Shown here: positions 8,142-16,329 of the stretch, one piece after another
Layout: each line of letters starts with the position of its first letter
How positions within the stretch are numbered: the stretch's first letter is position 1
Origin: Microbacterium sp. MYb66
Lineage (GTDB): Bacteria > Actinomycetota > Actinomycetes > Actinomycetales > Microbacteriaceae
Assembly: GCF_002979435.1 (NCBI RefSeq)
Contig: NZ_PCOV01000001.1
Span: 496,001 to 560,000, forward strand
Reading direction: 5' to 3'
Length of the DNA: 64,000 bases
The notes under the pieces: generated by a model
The model's database searches: none
Seen by the model: the letters and a program-made list of their open reading frames with translations, nothing else
What the model was told of the DNA's origin: nothing
Program-made: the position numbers and the translations under genes

Positions 8142-8738
8142 TCATTCGTCTGACCACAGAAGCTCGGCGTCGAGCGTGAGGTCGATGATCTGACGAAGCA
8201 GCGCCCCCACCGTGGTGGACTGCAGGAGCGCGTATCTGTCGTACTCGCCGAGGGGAGCGATGGCGGCGAGCTGCCATGCCGCGGCGACCGGATCATCCGA
8301 GAGCTCGGTCTCGGCATCCCACTGGGCCTCGGGCGCGTGCGCGAGAGTGCGGCGCACGATCGCCTCGGCTTCCGCGCGCAGCGGGATGAGTTCGTCGCTC
8401 CAGTCGAGCTCGGGCAGCGATGTGACCTCGGCGCGGGGGAACGGCTCGTCGTCCAGCCACTCATCGACGGTGAACCGATCCGTACCGACGGCGATGGCGA
8501 GCAGAGCGTCCGCACCGGCGGAGACGCTGACCAGCCGGGCGATCGTCCCGACGCGACTGCGCCGATCGCCACCGCCGACCTCGTGTCCGCGTTCGATGAG
8601 GACGACGCCGAACCGAGGGGCCTCCTCATCCAGGAGCTTCCCGATCATCCTGAGGTACCGCGGCTCGAACACGCGCAGGGGAAGCGGGGTGTGCGGGAAA
8701 TGCACCGAGCGGAGCGGGAACATCGGTATGACGGTCAC
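8142..8738 (-). CDS. LON peptidase substrate-binding domain protein
   Basis: A 198-residue protein consisting of the PUA-like LON N-terminal domain without the ATPase or protease parts. The start MTVIPMFPLRSVHFPHTPLPL and the following RVFEPRYLRMI are hallmarks of this family. Function is not established; such stand-alone domains may bind protein substrates. GTG 8738 gives the family-typical N-terminus; an ATG five codons later (8723) is possible. It is divergent from the DUF427 gene with only 36 bases between starts. Confidence 0.85.
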   Translation of the reverse strand: MTVIPMFPLRSVHFPHTPLPLRVFEPRYLRMIGKLLDEEAPRFGVVLIERGHEVGGGDRRSRVGTIARLVSVSAGADALLAIAVGTDRFTVDEWLDDEPFPRAEVTSLPELDWSDELIPLRAEAEAIVRRTLAHAPEAQWDAETELSDDPVAAAWQLAAIAPLGEYDRYALLQSTTVGALLRQIIDLTLDAELLWSDE

Positions 8739-8762
8739 AGCACCAGTCAACACCGAGAGACG

Positions 8763-8775
8763 TAAAGTGAACAGA
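8763..8775 (+). promoter_or_regulatory. -10 box for leaderless DUF427 transcript
   Basis: TAAAGT (8763-8768) is followed by six bases and then the ATG. There is no Shine-Dalgarno sequence, so transcription probably starts at or next to the start codon. Confidence 0.5.
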
Positions 8776-9272
8776 TGCGCCGCCCTCGCCCCATCGCCCC
8801 CGCCCTCGGGCAGGAATCCGTCTGGGACTACCCGGGGCCGCCACGCGTCGAACCGGTCGCGGAGCGCATCACGATCCGCCTCGGCGGAGATCTGATCGCC
8901 GATACCCGTGGTGCGATGCGCGTGCTGGAAACGAGTCACCCTCCCGTGTACTACCTTCCGATCGCCGACTTCGTCCCCGGTGCGCTCGTCGATGCCCCCG
9001 GCGGGTCATTCTGCGAGTTCAAGGGCGCTGCCCGCTACTTCGATGTGCGAGGCGGAGACACATTGCGTCGGGGCGCGGCCTGGAACTACCCGCACCCGGC
9101 ACGCGGCTACGAGGTCCTGACCGACCGCGTCGCCGTGTATGCGGCGCAGATGGACGAGTGCACCGTCGGGGACGAGATCGCCGTTCCGCAACCGGGTGGG
9201 TTCTACGGCGGGTGGGTCACCTCTTCCGTCGTCGGTCCTTTCAAGGGCATCCCCGGTTCACAGGGCTGGTGA
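8775..9272 (+). CDS. DUF427 domain protein
   Basis: A 165-residue cytoplasmic protein that is almost entirely a DUF427 domain: VYYLPIADF, GGSFCEFKGAARYFDV and the WNYPHPARGYE segment are the conserved blocks. The function is unknown. The gene appears leaderless (TAAAGT-N6-ATG). It converges on the flavin monooxygenase gene with 19 bases between stop codons. Confidence 0.88.
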   Translation: MRRPRPIAPALGQESVWDYPGPPRVEPVAERITIRLGGDLIADTRGAMRVLETSHPPVYYLPIADFVPGALVDAPGGSFCEFKGAARYFDVRGGDTLRRGAAWNYPHPARGYEVLTDRVAVYAAQMDECTVGDEIAVPQPGGFYGGWVTSSVVGPFKGIPGSQGW

Positions 9273-9291
9273 CGGCCGGCCGGCCCGCCGA

Positions 9292-10605
9292 TCAGAACGC
9301 GCGCAGGTTCGCCTGCAGACCGCCGTCCGTGTACTCGCGTCGAAGGATGCCGCGGCGACGCAGGATCGGGACGAGCTCGTCGAGAGTGCGGTGCAGCGTG
9401 ACCGGATGGAAGTCGCCCCACAGCAGGATGCCGTCGTTGCCCCACGTCCCGAGCTCCTCGATGAGATCGGCGAACTCCTCAGCCGTGCCCACGAAGCCGG
9501 TGCGGTCGGAGATCCGGCCGGCGCGCACGAGCGCCGTCAGGTGCGCCCGCAGTGGCGCGTCCTCGCCTCGGTCCCCGACCAGGCGCTGGATACTGCCACG
9601 CGAGACGTGCGCGCCGAAGATCGAAAGGTCGAGCGGGCGATCGAGGTCGAGCGACGTCAGATCGGTCTCGAGGTCGCTCGACTGCTTGCGGGCGATCTGT
9701 ACGAGAGCCGCCTCATCGGGGTGCGCAGAGGCTGCGACGATACGATCGGCTTCTTCCGCGGACGACGCGATGACCGGCTGAATGGCGAAGAGGATCTTGA
9801 TGTCCTCCGGCCGCCGCCCCTTCGCTATCGCCGCCTCGTGGACCTTGGCGCGGTAGGCGCGCACGGACGCCTCGTGCAGAGGAGCGAGCGCGAGCTGGAC
9901 GTCGGAGTTCGCGCCGGCGAAGCCGAGGCCGCGGCCGGAGCCGCCGGGCGACACGATGGCCGGCTCACCATCGGTGAAGGGGAGTGCGTTGAGCGGTCCG
10001 TCGAAGGCGAAGTGCTCTCCGCGGTGGCGGACGGCGCGCAGCCTGGCGCCGTCCGCATAGACATCGGTCGCCCGGTCCGCGACCAGCGCGCCGTCGTCCC
10101 AGCTGTGCCAGAGCGCGCGGATGCCGTCGAGCCACTCCTCGGCGCGGTCGTAGGCCTCGTCGTGTCCGAGCTGCGGTGCGTCGGAGAAGTGACGGGCGCT
10201 TCCGGTGTCGGTGACGACGTTGAGCCCGAGTCGATGCCCGCTCAGATGCTGCAGCGTCGCGAACTGACGCGCCGAGGTGAACGGCAGGGAGGCCGCCGGA
10301 TTCACGGTCGGCACGACTCCGAGGTGTCTCGTCGCCTGGAAGAGGTAGGGGGCGAGCAGCAGTGGATCGTGCTTCGGGCCCCCGAACGCGTGACGGACGC
10401 GGATGTCGATGGTCTCGGGGGAACCGAGCGAGGGGCCGTCCTCGATGATGACGAGGTCGAATCCCGCCTGCTCCAGCGTTCGGGCGGCCTCCTGGTAGAT
10501 CTCCGGCCGGGTCCAGTCGTAGTCCCAGTCCAGGGAGGGGTAGCCCCAGCCCTGGGGGCCGAAGCCGCGGGCGAGGAACCAGCCGAAGTGCTGCGGACGG
10601 GTCAT
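9292..10605 (-). CDS. LLM-class flavin-dependent monooxygenase (NtaA/SnaA/DszA type)
   Basis: A 437-residue FMNH2-dependent monooxygenase of the luciferase-like superfamily. The N-terminal block WTRPEIYQEAARTLEQAGFD, the RHLGVVPTVN strand and GHRLGLNVVTD match the NtaA/SnaA/DszA branch. The likely substrates are sulfur- or nitrogen-containing organics. ATG 10605 overlaps the stop of the sulfhydrylase gene (ATGA), giving a two-gene operon. The pairing with O-acetylhomoserine sulfhydrylase suggests release of sulfite or thiol from organosulfur compounds and its assimilation; this is inferred. Confidence 0.87.
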   Translation of the reverse strand: MTRPQHFGWFLARGFGPQGWGYPSLDWDYDWTRPEIYQEAARTLEQAGFDLVIIEDGPSLGSPETIDIRVRHAFGGPKHDPLLLAPYLFQATRHLGVVPTVNPAASLPFTSARQFATLQHLSGHRLGLNVVTDTGSARHFSDAPQLGHDEAYDRAEEWLDGIRALWHSWDDGALVADRATDVYADGARLRAVRHRGEHFAFDGPLNALPFTDGEPAIVSPGGSGRGLGFAGANSDVQLALAPLHEASVRAYRAKVHEAAIAKGRRPEDIKILFAIQPVIASSAEEADRIVAASAHPDEAALVQIARKQSSDLETDLTSLDLDRPLDLSIFGAHVSRGSIQRLVGDRGEDAPLRAHLTALVRAGRISDRTGFVGTAEEFADLIEELGTWGNDGILLWGDFHPVTLHRTLDELVPILRRRGILRREYTDGGLQANLRAF

Positions 10606-11897
10606 GCCACAGCCTCCCTCGCACCGGCGAGGACCTGGGTGAGGTCGGAGATGAGGTCTTCCACGTCTTCGATCCCGATCGACAGCCGCAGCGTGCCGGG
10701 TCGCACGCCGAGTGTCTCCCGCTCGGATTCCGTGCGCTGGGCGTGGCTGGTCGTCCCCGGGTGCAGCACCAGGGAGCGCACGTCGCCGATGTGGGTCATG
10801 TGGGTGAACACCTGCACATGCTCCACGAAGCGGCGGGCGGCGGGCAGGCCTCCGCGCAGCGTGAAGGTGAAGATCGATCCGAAGCCGCCGTCCAGGTAGC
10901 GAAGTGCGGTCTCGTGGTCGGGATGCGAGGGGAGACCGACGTAGTCGACGCTCTCGACCTCGTCGTGCGCTTCCAGCCACCGCGCGATCTCGAGCGCGTT
11001 CCGGGACTGCCGCTCCACGCGCAGTCCGAGCGTCTCGGCCCCCTGGCCGATCAGGAATGCGTTCAGCGGCGACGGCGAGGCGCCGAATCGCGGCGCGACG
11101 GACTCTCGGGCGTAGGCGATGCGGGCGCGGCCTCCGTGACGGGCGAAGACACTGGGCGTGTCCCCTCGTCCCGGGAGAACGAGATGCGGGGCGTTGTGAC
11201 CGGCGAGCTCGGCGTCGAAGCGTCCGTCGTCCACGATCACCCCGCCGAGGACCGAGCCGTGCCCTGCGAGGAACTTCGAGGCGGAGTGGACGACGATCGC
11301 CGCACCGTGCTCCAGCGGGCGCAGCAGTGCAGGAGTGGCCAGCGTGTTGTCGATGATCAGGGGGATCGCGGATTCGTCGGCGATCGCGCTGATGGCGGCG
11401 ATGTCCAGGACATCGTTGCGGGCGTTGGCGACCGACTCGGCGAACAGGGCGCGCGTATTGGGGCGGATCGCCGAGCGCCAGGCATCCGGATCGGAGATGT
11501 CATCGACGAAGGTCGTCTCGATGTCGAGCCGAGCCAGGTTGTCGAGGAAGAGCCCCCGGCTGCCCTCGTAGATATGCGTGGAGGAGACGATGTGATCGCC
11601 GGCGCCTGCGACCGTGAGCAGCGCCGTGGCGACCGCCGCCTGGCCGCTGGCGACGAGGACGGCATCCGCGCCGGCCTCGAGCGCGGCGAGCTGTCGCTCG
11701 ACCGCACGGACCGTCGGATTCCCCGTGCGGGTGTAACCGAACCCGGCTCCCGTGCTGAAGTGGTCGGCGGCGTGGTCGAAGTCGTCGAACTCGAACCCGG
11801 CCGTGAGGTAGATCGGGGTGGCCCTGGATGCCGCCGTCTCGCGGCTTCTCGCCGCATGGACCGCACGGGTGGCGAAGCGGGCGGTGTCGACGGTCAT
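10602..11897 (-). CDS. O-acetylhomoserine sulfhydrylase-type PLP enzyme
   Basis: A 431-residue PLP-dependent Cys/Met-metabolism enzyme. The PLP lysine lies in VVHSASKFLAGHG near residue 210. The N-terminus (FATRAVHAAR... ATPIYLTAGFEFDD) and the length fit the MetY (O-acetyl-L-homoserine sulfhydrylase) branch rather than the shorter MetB type. It would make homocysteine or methionine precursors from O-acetylhomoserine and sulfide or methanethiol. GAGAGG lies about seven bases before the ATG. It is transcribed away from the leu leader and coupled to the monooxygenase gene. Confidence 0.87.
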   Translation of the reverse strand: MTVDTARFATRAVHAARSRETAASRATPIYLTAGFEFDDFDHAADHFSTGAGFGYTRTGNPTVRAVERQLAALEAGADAVLVASGQAAVATALLTVAGAGDHIVSSTHIYEGSRGLFLDNLARLDIETTFVDDISDPDAWRSAIRPNTRALFAESVANARNDVLDIAAISAIADESAIPLIIDNTLATPALLRPLEHGAAIVVHSASKFLAGHGSVLGGVIVDDGRFDAELAGHNAPHLVLPGRGDTPSVFARHGGRARIAYARESVAPRFGASPSPLNAFLIGQGAETLGLRVERQSRNALEIARWLEAHDEVESVDYVGLPSHPDHETALRYLDGGFGSIFTFTLRGGLPAARRFVEHVQVFTHMTHIGDVRSLVLHPGTTSHAQRTESERETLGVRPGTLRLSIGIEDVEDLISDLTQVLAGAREAVA

Positions 11898-11967
11898 ACG
11901 GAAGCCTCTCGGTCGTTCGGGTGCTCAACAGAGTGTCATGACGGGTCGGAGCACGTCCGAGCGGTGG

Positions 11968-11973
11968 TAATCT
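11968..11973 (+). promoter_or_regulatory. -10 box for the leuCD leader transcript
   Basis: TAATCT (11968-11973) is six bases before the ATG of the leader peptide, so the leuCD mRNA probably begins with the leader start codon. No clear -35 is seen. Confidence 0.55.
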
Positions 11974-11979
11974 GACGTC

Positions 11980-12030
11980 ATGCGGACCGTGCTCCTTCTT
12001 CTTAGCGGCCGCGACGAGACCTCGATCTGA
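11980..12030 (+). CDS. Leucine-rich leader peptide for leuCD attenuation
   Basis: A 16-residue ORF ([16 protein letters not shown]) that starts six bases after a -10 box. Four consecutive leucines are encoded by CTC CTT CTT CTT. CTT is rare in the surrounding genes, so translation should stall there when charged tRNA-Leu is scarce. The right half of the ORF forms one arm of a 10-bp hairpin at 12009-12047. The position, 58 bases upstream of leuC, is that of a transcription-attenuation leader. Confidence 0.75.
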   Translation: MRTVLLLLSGRDETSI

Positions 12031-12047
12031 GCCCCTCCTCGTCGCGG
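12009..12047 (+). promoter_or_regulatory. leuCD attenuator hairpin
   Basis: CCGCGACGAG (12009-12018) pairs perfectly with CTCGTCGCGG (12038-12047). The first arm lies inside the leader ORF just after the leucine codons, so a ribosome stalled there would melt it. No T-run follows, so the structure may act as a rho-independent-like terminator without a U-tract or by limiting leuC translation. The mechanism is inferred. Confidence 0.55.
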
Positions 12048-12088
12048 AGTCCATCGTGGGCCGAACCGCCAGCCACAGGAGACACGCA

Positions 12089-13534
12089 ATGACCACCCCC
12101 GCAAACGGTGCCGATTCCGCACGCCGCCGGACCCTCGCCGAGAAGGTCTGGGACGACCACCTGGTCGTCAAGGGCGAGAACGGCGAACCGGACCTCATCT
12201 ACATCGATCTGCACCTCGTGCACGAGGTCACCAGCCCGCAGGCATTCGATGGTCTGCGCAGCGAGGGACGGCCGCTGCGCCGACTCGACCTCACGATCGC
12301 GACGGAGGACCACAACACCCCGACGCTGGAGATCCACAAGCCGATCGCCGACCTGACGAGCCGCACGCAGATCGAGACCCTGCGTCGCAACGCCGCGGAG
12401 TTCGGGGTGCGTCTGCACTCGCTCGGTGACGCGGAGCAGGGCATCGTGCACGTCGTGGGGCCGCAGCTCGGGCTCACGATGCCGGGCATCACGGTGGTCT
12501 GCGGTGATTCGCACACCTCGACGCACGGCGCTTTCGGAGCGATGGCCTTCGGCATCGGCACCAGCGAGGTCGAGCACGTCATGGCCACGCAGACACTGCC
12601 GCTGAAGCCGTTCAAGACGATGGCGATCAATGTCGAGGGCACGCTGCGCGACGGCGTCACGGCCAAGGACATCATCCTCGCCGTGATCGCGAAGATCGGC
12701 ACCGGAGGCGGCCAGGGCTACGTGCTCGAGTACCGCGGGAGCGCCATCCGCGCCCTCTCCATGGAGGGCCGCATGACGATCTGCAACATGTCGATCGAGG
12801 CGGGGGCGCGTGCCGGCATGGTCGCCCCTGACGAGACCACCTTCGCGTACCTCGAGGGCCGTCCGCACGCGCCCAAGGGCGAGGACTGGGAAGACGCCGT
12901 CGCGTACTGGCGCACACTGCCGACCGACGAAGGAGCGACCTTCGATGCCGAGGTGTTCATCGATGCCGACGACCTCGAGCCGTTCGTGACGTGGGGGACC
13001 AACCCCGGTCAGGGCAGCTCGCTGTCGGCCTCCGTGCCGAACCCGGCCGAGATCGTCGACCCGAACGAGCGGGCGGCAGCCGAGCGGGCGCTGGAGTACA
13101 TGGATCTGACGCCGGGCACGCCCCTCAAGGAGGTGCCGGTCGACGCGGTGTTCATGGGATCGTGCACGAACAGCCGCATCGAGGATCTGCGCGCCTTCGC
13201 GTCGATCATCCAGGGCAAGAAGAAGGCCGATGGCGTGCGCGTCATGGTCGTACCCGGCTCCGCCAGGGTGCGCCTGGAAGCGGAGGCCGAGGGGCTCGAC
13301 CAGGTCATCAAGGACTTCGGTGCGGAGTGGCGCTTCGCCGGGTGCTCGATGTGCCTGGGTATGAATCCGGACCAGCTCGCGCCGGGGGAGCGCTGCGCCT
13401 CCACCTCGAACCGCAACTTCGAGGGTCGCCAGGGCAAGGGAGGACGTACGCACCTCGTCTCGCCTCTCGTCGCAGCGGCGACCGCGATCCGTGGCACGCT
13501 GTCCAGCCCCAGCGACCTGACGGAAGAGGTCTGA
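12089..13534 (+). CDS. leuC: 3-isopropylmalate dehydratase large subunit
   Basis: A 481-residue aconitase-family large subunit that isomerises 2- to 3-isopropylmalate in leucine synthesis as a heterodimer with LeuD. The iron-sulfur ligands are in GSCTNSR and [10 protein letters not shown], and the substrate-binding [14 protein letters not shown] block is intact. The ATG at 12089 has GGAG (12078-12081) seven bases upstream. An in-frame upstream start would add 11 residues without SD support. It is preceded by a Leu leader peptide and attenuator and followed three bases later by leuD. Confidence 0.98.
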   Translation: MTTPANGADSARRRTLAEKVWDDHLVVKGENGEPDLIYIDLHLVHEVTSPQAFDGLRSEGRPLRRLDLTIATEDHNTPTLEIHKPIADLTSRTQIETLRRNAAEFGVRLHSLGDAEQGIVHVVGPQLGLTMPGITVVCGDSHTSTHGAFGAMAFGIGTSEVEHVMATQTLPLKPFKTMAINVEGTLRDGVTAKDIILAVIAKIGTGGGQGYVLEYRGSAIRALSMEGRMTICNMSIEAGARAGMVAPDETTFAYLEGRPHAPKGEDWEDAVAYWRTLPTDEGATFDAEVFIDADDLEPFVTWGTNPGQGSSLSASVPNPAEIVDPNERAAAERALEYMDLTPGTPLKEVPVDAVFMGSCTNSRIEDLRAFASIIQGKKKADGVRVMVVPGSARVRLEAEAEGLDQVIKDFGAEWRFAGCSMCLGMNPDQLAPGERCASTSNRNFEGRQGKGGRTHLVSPLVAAATAIRGTLSSPSDLTEEV

Positions 13535-13537
13535 ATC

Positions 13538-14134
13538 ATGGAGAAGTTCACCACTCACACCGGCATCGCGGCTCCGCTGAAGCGCTCGAACGTCGACACC
13601 GACCAGATCATCCCGGCCGTCTTCCTCAAGCGCGTCACCAAGACCGGTTTCGAGGACGCGCTGTTCCACGGCTGGCGCCAGGACCCGGAGTTCGTGCTGA
13701 ATCAGGCACCGTTCCAGGGTGCCTCCATCCTGCTCGCAGGCCCCGACTTCGGGACCGGATCGAGCCGCGAGCACGCCGTCTGGGCCCTGCGCGACTTCGG
13801 CTTCGCCGTCGTCCTCAGCCCGCGCTTCGCGGACATCTTCCGGGGCAACTCGGGCAAGCAGGGACTCCTCGCGGCGACGATCTCGGAAGAGGATCTCGAG
13901 CGGTTCTGGGCTGAGATCGACCGGAATCCCGGGGTTCAGATGACCGTCGACCTGGAGGCGCGCACGGCGTCCATCGGCGACGTCCAGGCCGAGATCGGGA
14001 TCGACGATTACACTAGATGGCGGCTCCTCGAAGGGCTCGATGACATCGGGCTCACGCTGCGCAATGAAGACAAGATCGCGCAGTTCGAGGCCCGTCGCGA
14101 GTCGTGGCGGCCCCGAACCCTTCCCGTCCAGTAG
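13538..14134 (+). CDS. leuD: 3-isopropylmalate dehydratase small subunit
   Basis: A 198-residue swivel-domain partner of LeuC. The N-terminus ([20 protein letters not shown]) and the block [15 protein letters not shown] are diagnostic. The start lies three bases after the leuC stop, so the two subunits are made from one mRNA. A GC-rich hairpin (14140-14172) follows and may end the transcript before murA. Confidence 0.98.
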   Translation: MEKFTTHTGIAAPLKRSNVDTDQIIPAVFLKRVTKTGFEDALFHGWRQDPEFVLNQAPFQGASILLAGPDFGTGSSREHAVWALRDFGFAVVLSPRFADIFRGNSGKQGLLAATISEEDLERFWAEIDRNPGVQMTVDLEARTASIGDVQAEIGIDDYTRWRLLEGLDDIGLTLRNEDKIAQFEARRESWRPRTLPVQ

Positions 14135-14139
14135 ACGGT

Positions 14140-14172
14140 GGGGGCGGGGGAGCCCAGGGGCAACCCGCCCCC
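14140..14172 (+). terminator. Possible terminator after leuD
   Basis: GGGGGCGGG (14140-14148) pairs with CCCGCCCCC (14164-14172) around a 15-base loop. The stem is very stable but lacks a T-run, so termination would be partial or of the U-less type. Confidence 0.4.
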
Positions 14173-14200
14173 GAAATCCGTAGATGAAGTGAGGCTCCGA

Positions 14201-15568
14201 ATGACGACACCTGTGCGCGACGCTCTTCCGGACGGAGTCCCTGCACTCACCGGAGACGTCCTCGCCATTCGAGGCGGACGCCCGCTCCGCGGACGTGTCG
14301 ACGTCAAGGGTGCGAAGAACCTGGCGACGAAGGCCATGGTCGCCTCGCTCCTCGGCGAGACGGTCAGCACGCTCCGCGACGTGCCGGCGATCAGCGACGT
14401 CGCCGTCGTCCGCTCGCTCCTCGAGGTCCACGGTGTCCGCGTCTCCGACGGCGACGAGCCCGGCGCGCTGGTCTTCGACCCGAGTGACGTCGAGTCCGCG
14501 CACTTCGAGGAGATCGACGCCCACGCCGGCGCGTCTCGCATCCCGATCCTGTTCTGCGGCCCACTGCTGCACCGGCTCGGTCAGGCGTTCATCCCCGACC
14601 TCGGCGGATGCCGGATCGGCGACCGCCCCATCGACTTCCACCTGGACGCGCTGCGCAAGTTCGGCGCGATCGTCGAGAAGCTCCCCAGCGGCATCCGCCT
14701 CTCGACGGGTGGGAACCGCCTCCACGGGGCGAACATCCACCTTCCGTACCCGAGCGTCGGTGCGACGGAGCAGGTGCTGCTCACCGCCGTCCGCGCAGAG
14801 GGCGTGACGGAGCTGCGCAACGCGGCCATCGAGCCCGAGATCATGGATCTGATCGCGGTCCTGCAGAAGATGGGCGCGATCATCTCCTACGAGCCCAACC
14901 GGGTCATCGTCATCGAGGGCGTCGAGAAGCTCCGCGGCTACGACCACCGGTCGATCTTCGACCGCAACGAGGCGGCCTCCTGGGCGTCCGCGGCGCTGGC
15001 CACCGACGGCGAGATCTTCGTCGGCGGGGCGAAGCAGCAGGAGATGCTGACCTTCCTCAACATCTTCCGCAAGGCGGGCGGCTGGTTCGACATCCAGGAA
15101 GACGGCATCCTCTTCCGTCGTGACGGGGAGATCAAGCCGGTCGTCATCGAGACGGACGTGCACCCCGGCTTCATGACCGATTGGCAGCAGCCCCTCGTGG
15201 TCGCGCTGACCCAGGCGCACGGTCGCTCGGCCGTCCACGAGACCGTGTACGAGAACCGGATGGGCTTCACGGAGGCGCTGGTCAAGATGGGCGCCGACAT
15301 CGTCGTGCACCCGCGAGGTCTGCAGGACGGTCCGCGCCGCGTTCCCCGTCGCGACCTCGAGCAGGCCGCCGTCATCACGGGCCCGACGCCGCTGCATGGC
15401 GCGGACATCGTGGTGCCCGACCTCCGCGGCGGTTACAGCCACGTCATCGCCGCGCTGACGGCCACCGGCGAGTCGAAGGTGTCGGGCGTCGACATCCTCA
15501 GCCGCGGTTACGAGAAGTTCCTCGCCAAGCTCGACGCGCTCGGCGCCGACTTCGACGTCATCCGGTGA
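14201..15568 (+). CDS. murA: UDP-N-acetylglucosamine 1-carboxyvinyltransferase
   Basis: A 455-residue enolpyruvyl transferase that adds phosphoenolpyruvate to UDP-GlcNAc, the first committed step of peptidoglycan synthesis. The N-terminal GAKNLATKAMVASLL carries the conserved K-N pair. The loop GGCRIGDRPIDFH contains the catalytic cysteine (Cys137), which is the fosfomycin target. Mycobacterial MurA has Asp there, so this enzyme keeps the drug-sensitive residue. The ATG at 14201 has GTGAGG six bases upstream. It heads a run of envelope-precursor genes (plsC, gpsA, ddl). Confidence 0.96.
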   Translation: MTTPVRDALPDGVPALTGDVLAIRGGRPLRGRVDVKGAKNLATKAMVASLLGETVSTLRDVPAISDVAVVRSLLEVHGVRVSDGDEPGALVFDPSDVESAHFEEIDAHAGASRIPILFCGPLLHRLGQAFIPDLGGCRIGDRPIDFHLDALRKFGAIVEKLPSGIRLSTGGNRLHGANIHLPYPSVGATEQVLLTAVRAEGVTELRNAAIEPEIMDLIAVLQKMGAIISYEPNRVIVIEGVEKLRGYDHRSIFDRNEAASWASAALATDGEIFVGGAKQQEMLTFLNIFRKAGGWFDIQEDGILFRRDGEIKPVVIETDVHPGFMTDWQQPLVVALTQAHGRSAVHETVYENRMGFTEALVKMGADIVVHPRGLQDGPRRVPRRDLEQAAVITGPTPLHGADIVVPDLRGGYSHVIAALTATGESKVSGVDILSRGYEKFLAKLDALGADFDVIR

Positions 15569-16329
15569 GCCCGATGACTTCACGGTCATCGGAGACGACA
15601 CGACCGAGTGTGTTCTGGCCGCTTGCGGCCTTGGTGATCCCTCCGGTCTCCCTGATCGCGAAGATCCGCGTCTCCGGCGGCGAGAAGCTCCCGAAGGAGG
15701 GGTCGTTCATCCTCGCCCCGAATCACTACTCGGAGTTCGATCCGCTCATCGTGGCCGTCGCCGTGTGGCGGATCGGCCGTGCGCCGCGGTTCATGGCCAA
15801 GGAGAGCCTGTTCAAGGTTCCGGTCCTCGGATGGTTCCTCCGTCGCACGGGGATGATCCCGGTGGCACGCACGTCGTCTGCGGCGTCTGCACGGCAGACG
15901 ATGAAGCAGTCGGAGGAGCTGGTCGAGCACGGACGCGGGGTGATCGTGTATCCCGAAGGCACGCTCACCCGGGACCCCGAGCTGTGGCCCATGCGCGGCA
16001 AGTCCGGTGCCGTGCGGCTGGCCCTCGCCGACGGCATCCCGCTGATCCCGATGGCGCAGTGGGGCACGCAGGAGATCATGGGTCGGTATCAGAAGGGGCT
16101 CAGCCTCTGGCCCCTGCGCAAACCGGTGAGAGTACTCGTCGGCGACCCCGTCGATGTGTCCGACCTGCGCGGTCGTGCGGGTGAGCCCGCTGCGCTCAAC
16201 GAGGCGACGAGCCGGCTGATGAACGCGATCACCGCGCTCCTCGAGGAGCTGCGCCAGGAGAAGGCCCCTGCGGAGCGATGGAACCCCGCGAGCCATGGCC
16301 AGAAGGAGACCGGTCGCCTTGACTCCTAA
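15565..16329 (+). CDS. plsC: 1-acyl-sn-glycerol-3-phosphate acyltransferase family protein
   Basis: A 254-residue membrane-associated acyltransferase that makes phosphatidic acid from lysophosphatidic acid. The catalytic NHYSEFD (H-x4-D) and the VYPEGTLTRDP block are present, with a hydrophobic N-terminal segment (VFWPLAALVIPPVSLIAK). The start is set at GTG 15565, which overlaps the murA stop (GTGA); an ATG three codons later is equally possible. It lies in the phospholipid/peptidoglycan precursor operon next to gpsA. Confidence 0.88.
   Translation: MSPMTSRSSETTRPSVFWPLAALVIPPVSLIAKIRVSGGEKLPKEGSFILAPNHYSEFDPLIVAVAVWRIGRAPRFMAKESLFKVPVLGWFLRRTGMIPVARTSSAASARQTMKQSEELVEHGRGVIVYPEGTLTRDPELWPMRGKSGAVRLALADGIPLIPMAQWGTQEIMGRYQKGLSLWPLRKPVRVLVGDPVDVSDLRGRAGEPAALNEATSRLMNAITALLEELRQEKAPAERWNPASHGQKETGRLDS

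Noticed and set aside
12002..15601. A 1,199-codon open frame on the minus strand opposite leuC, leuD and murA.
   Set aside because: It is antisense to three certain genes. Long stop-free antisense frames arise from GC-rich codon bias, and the translation is low-complexity with no domain.
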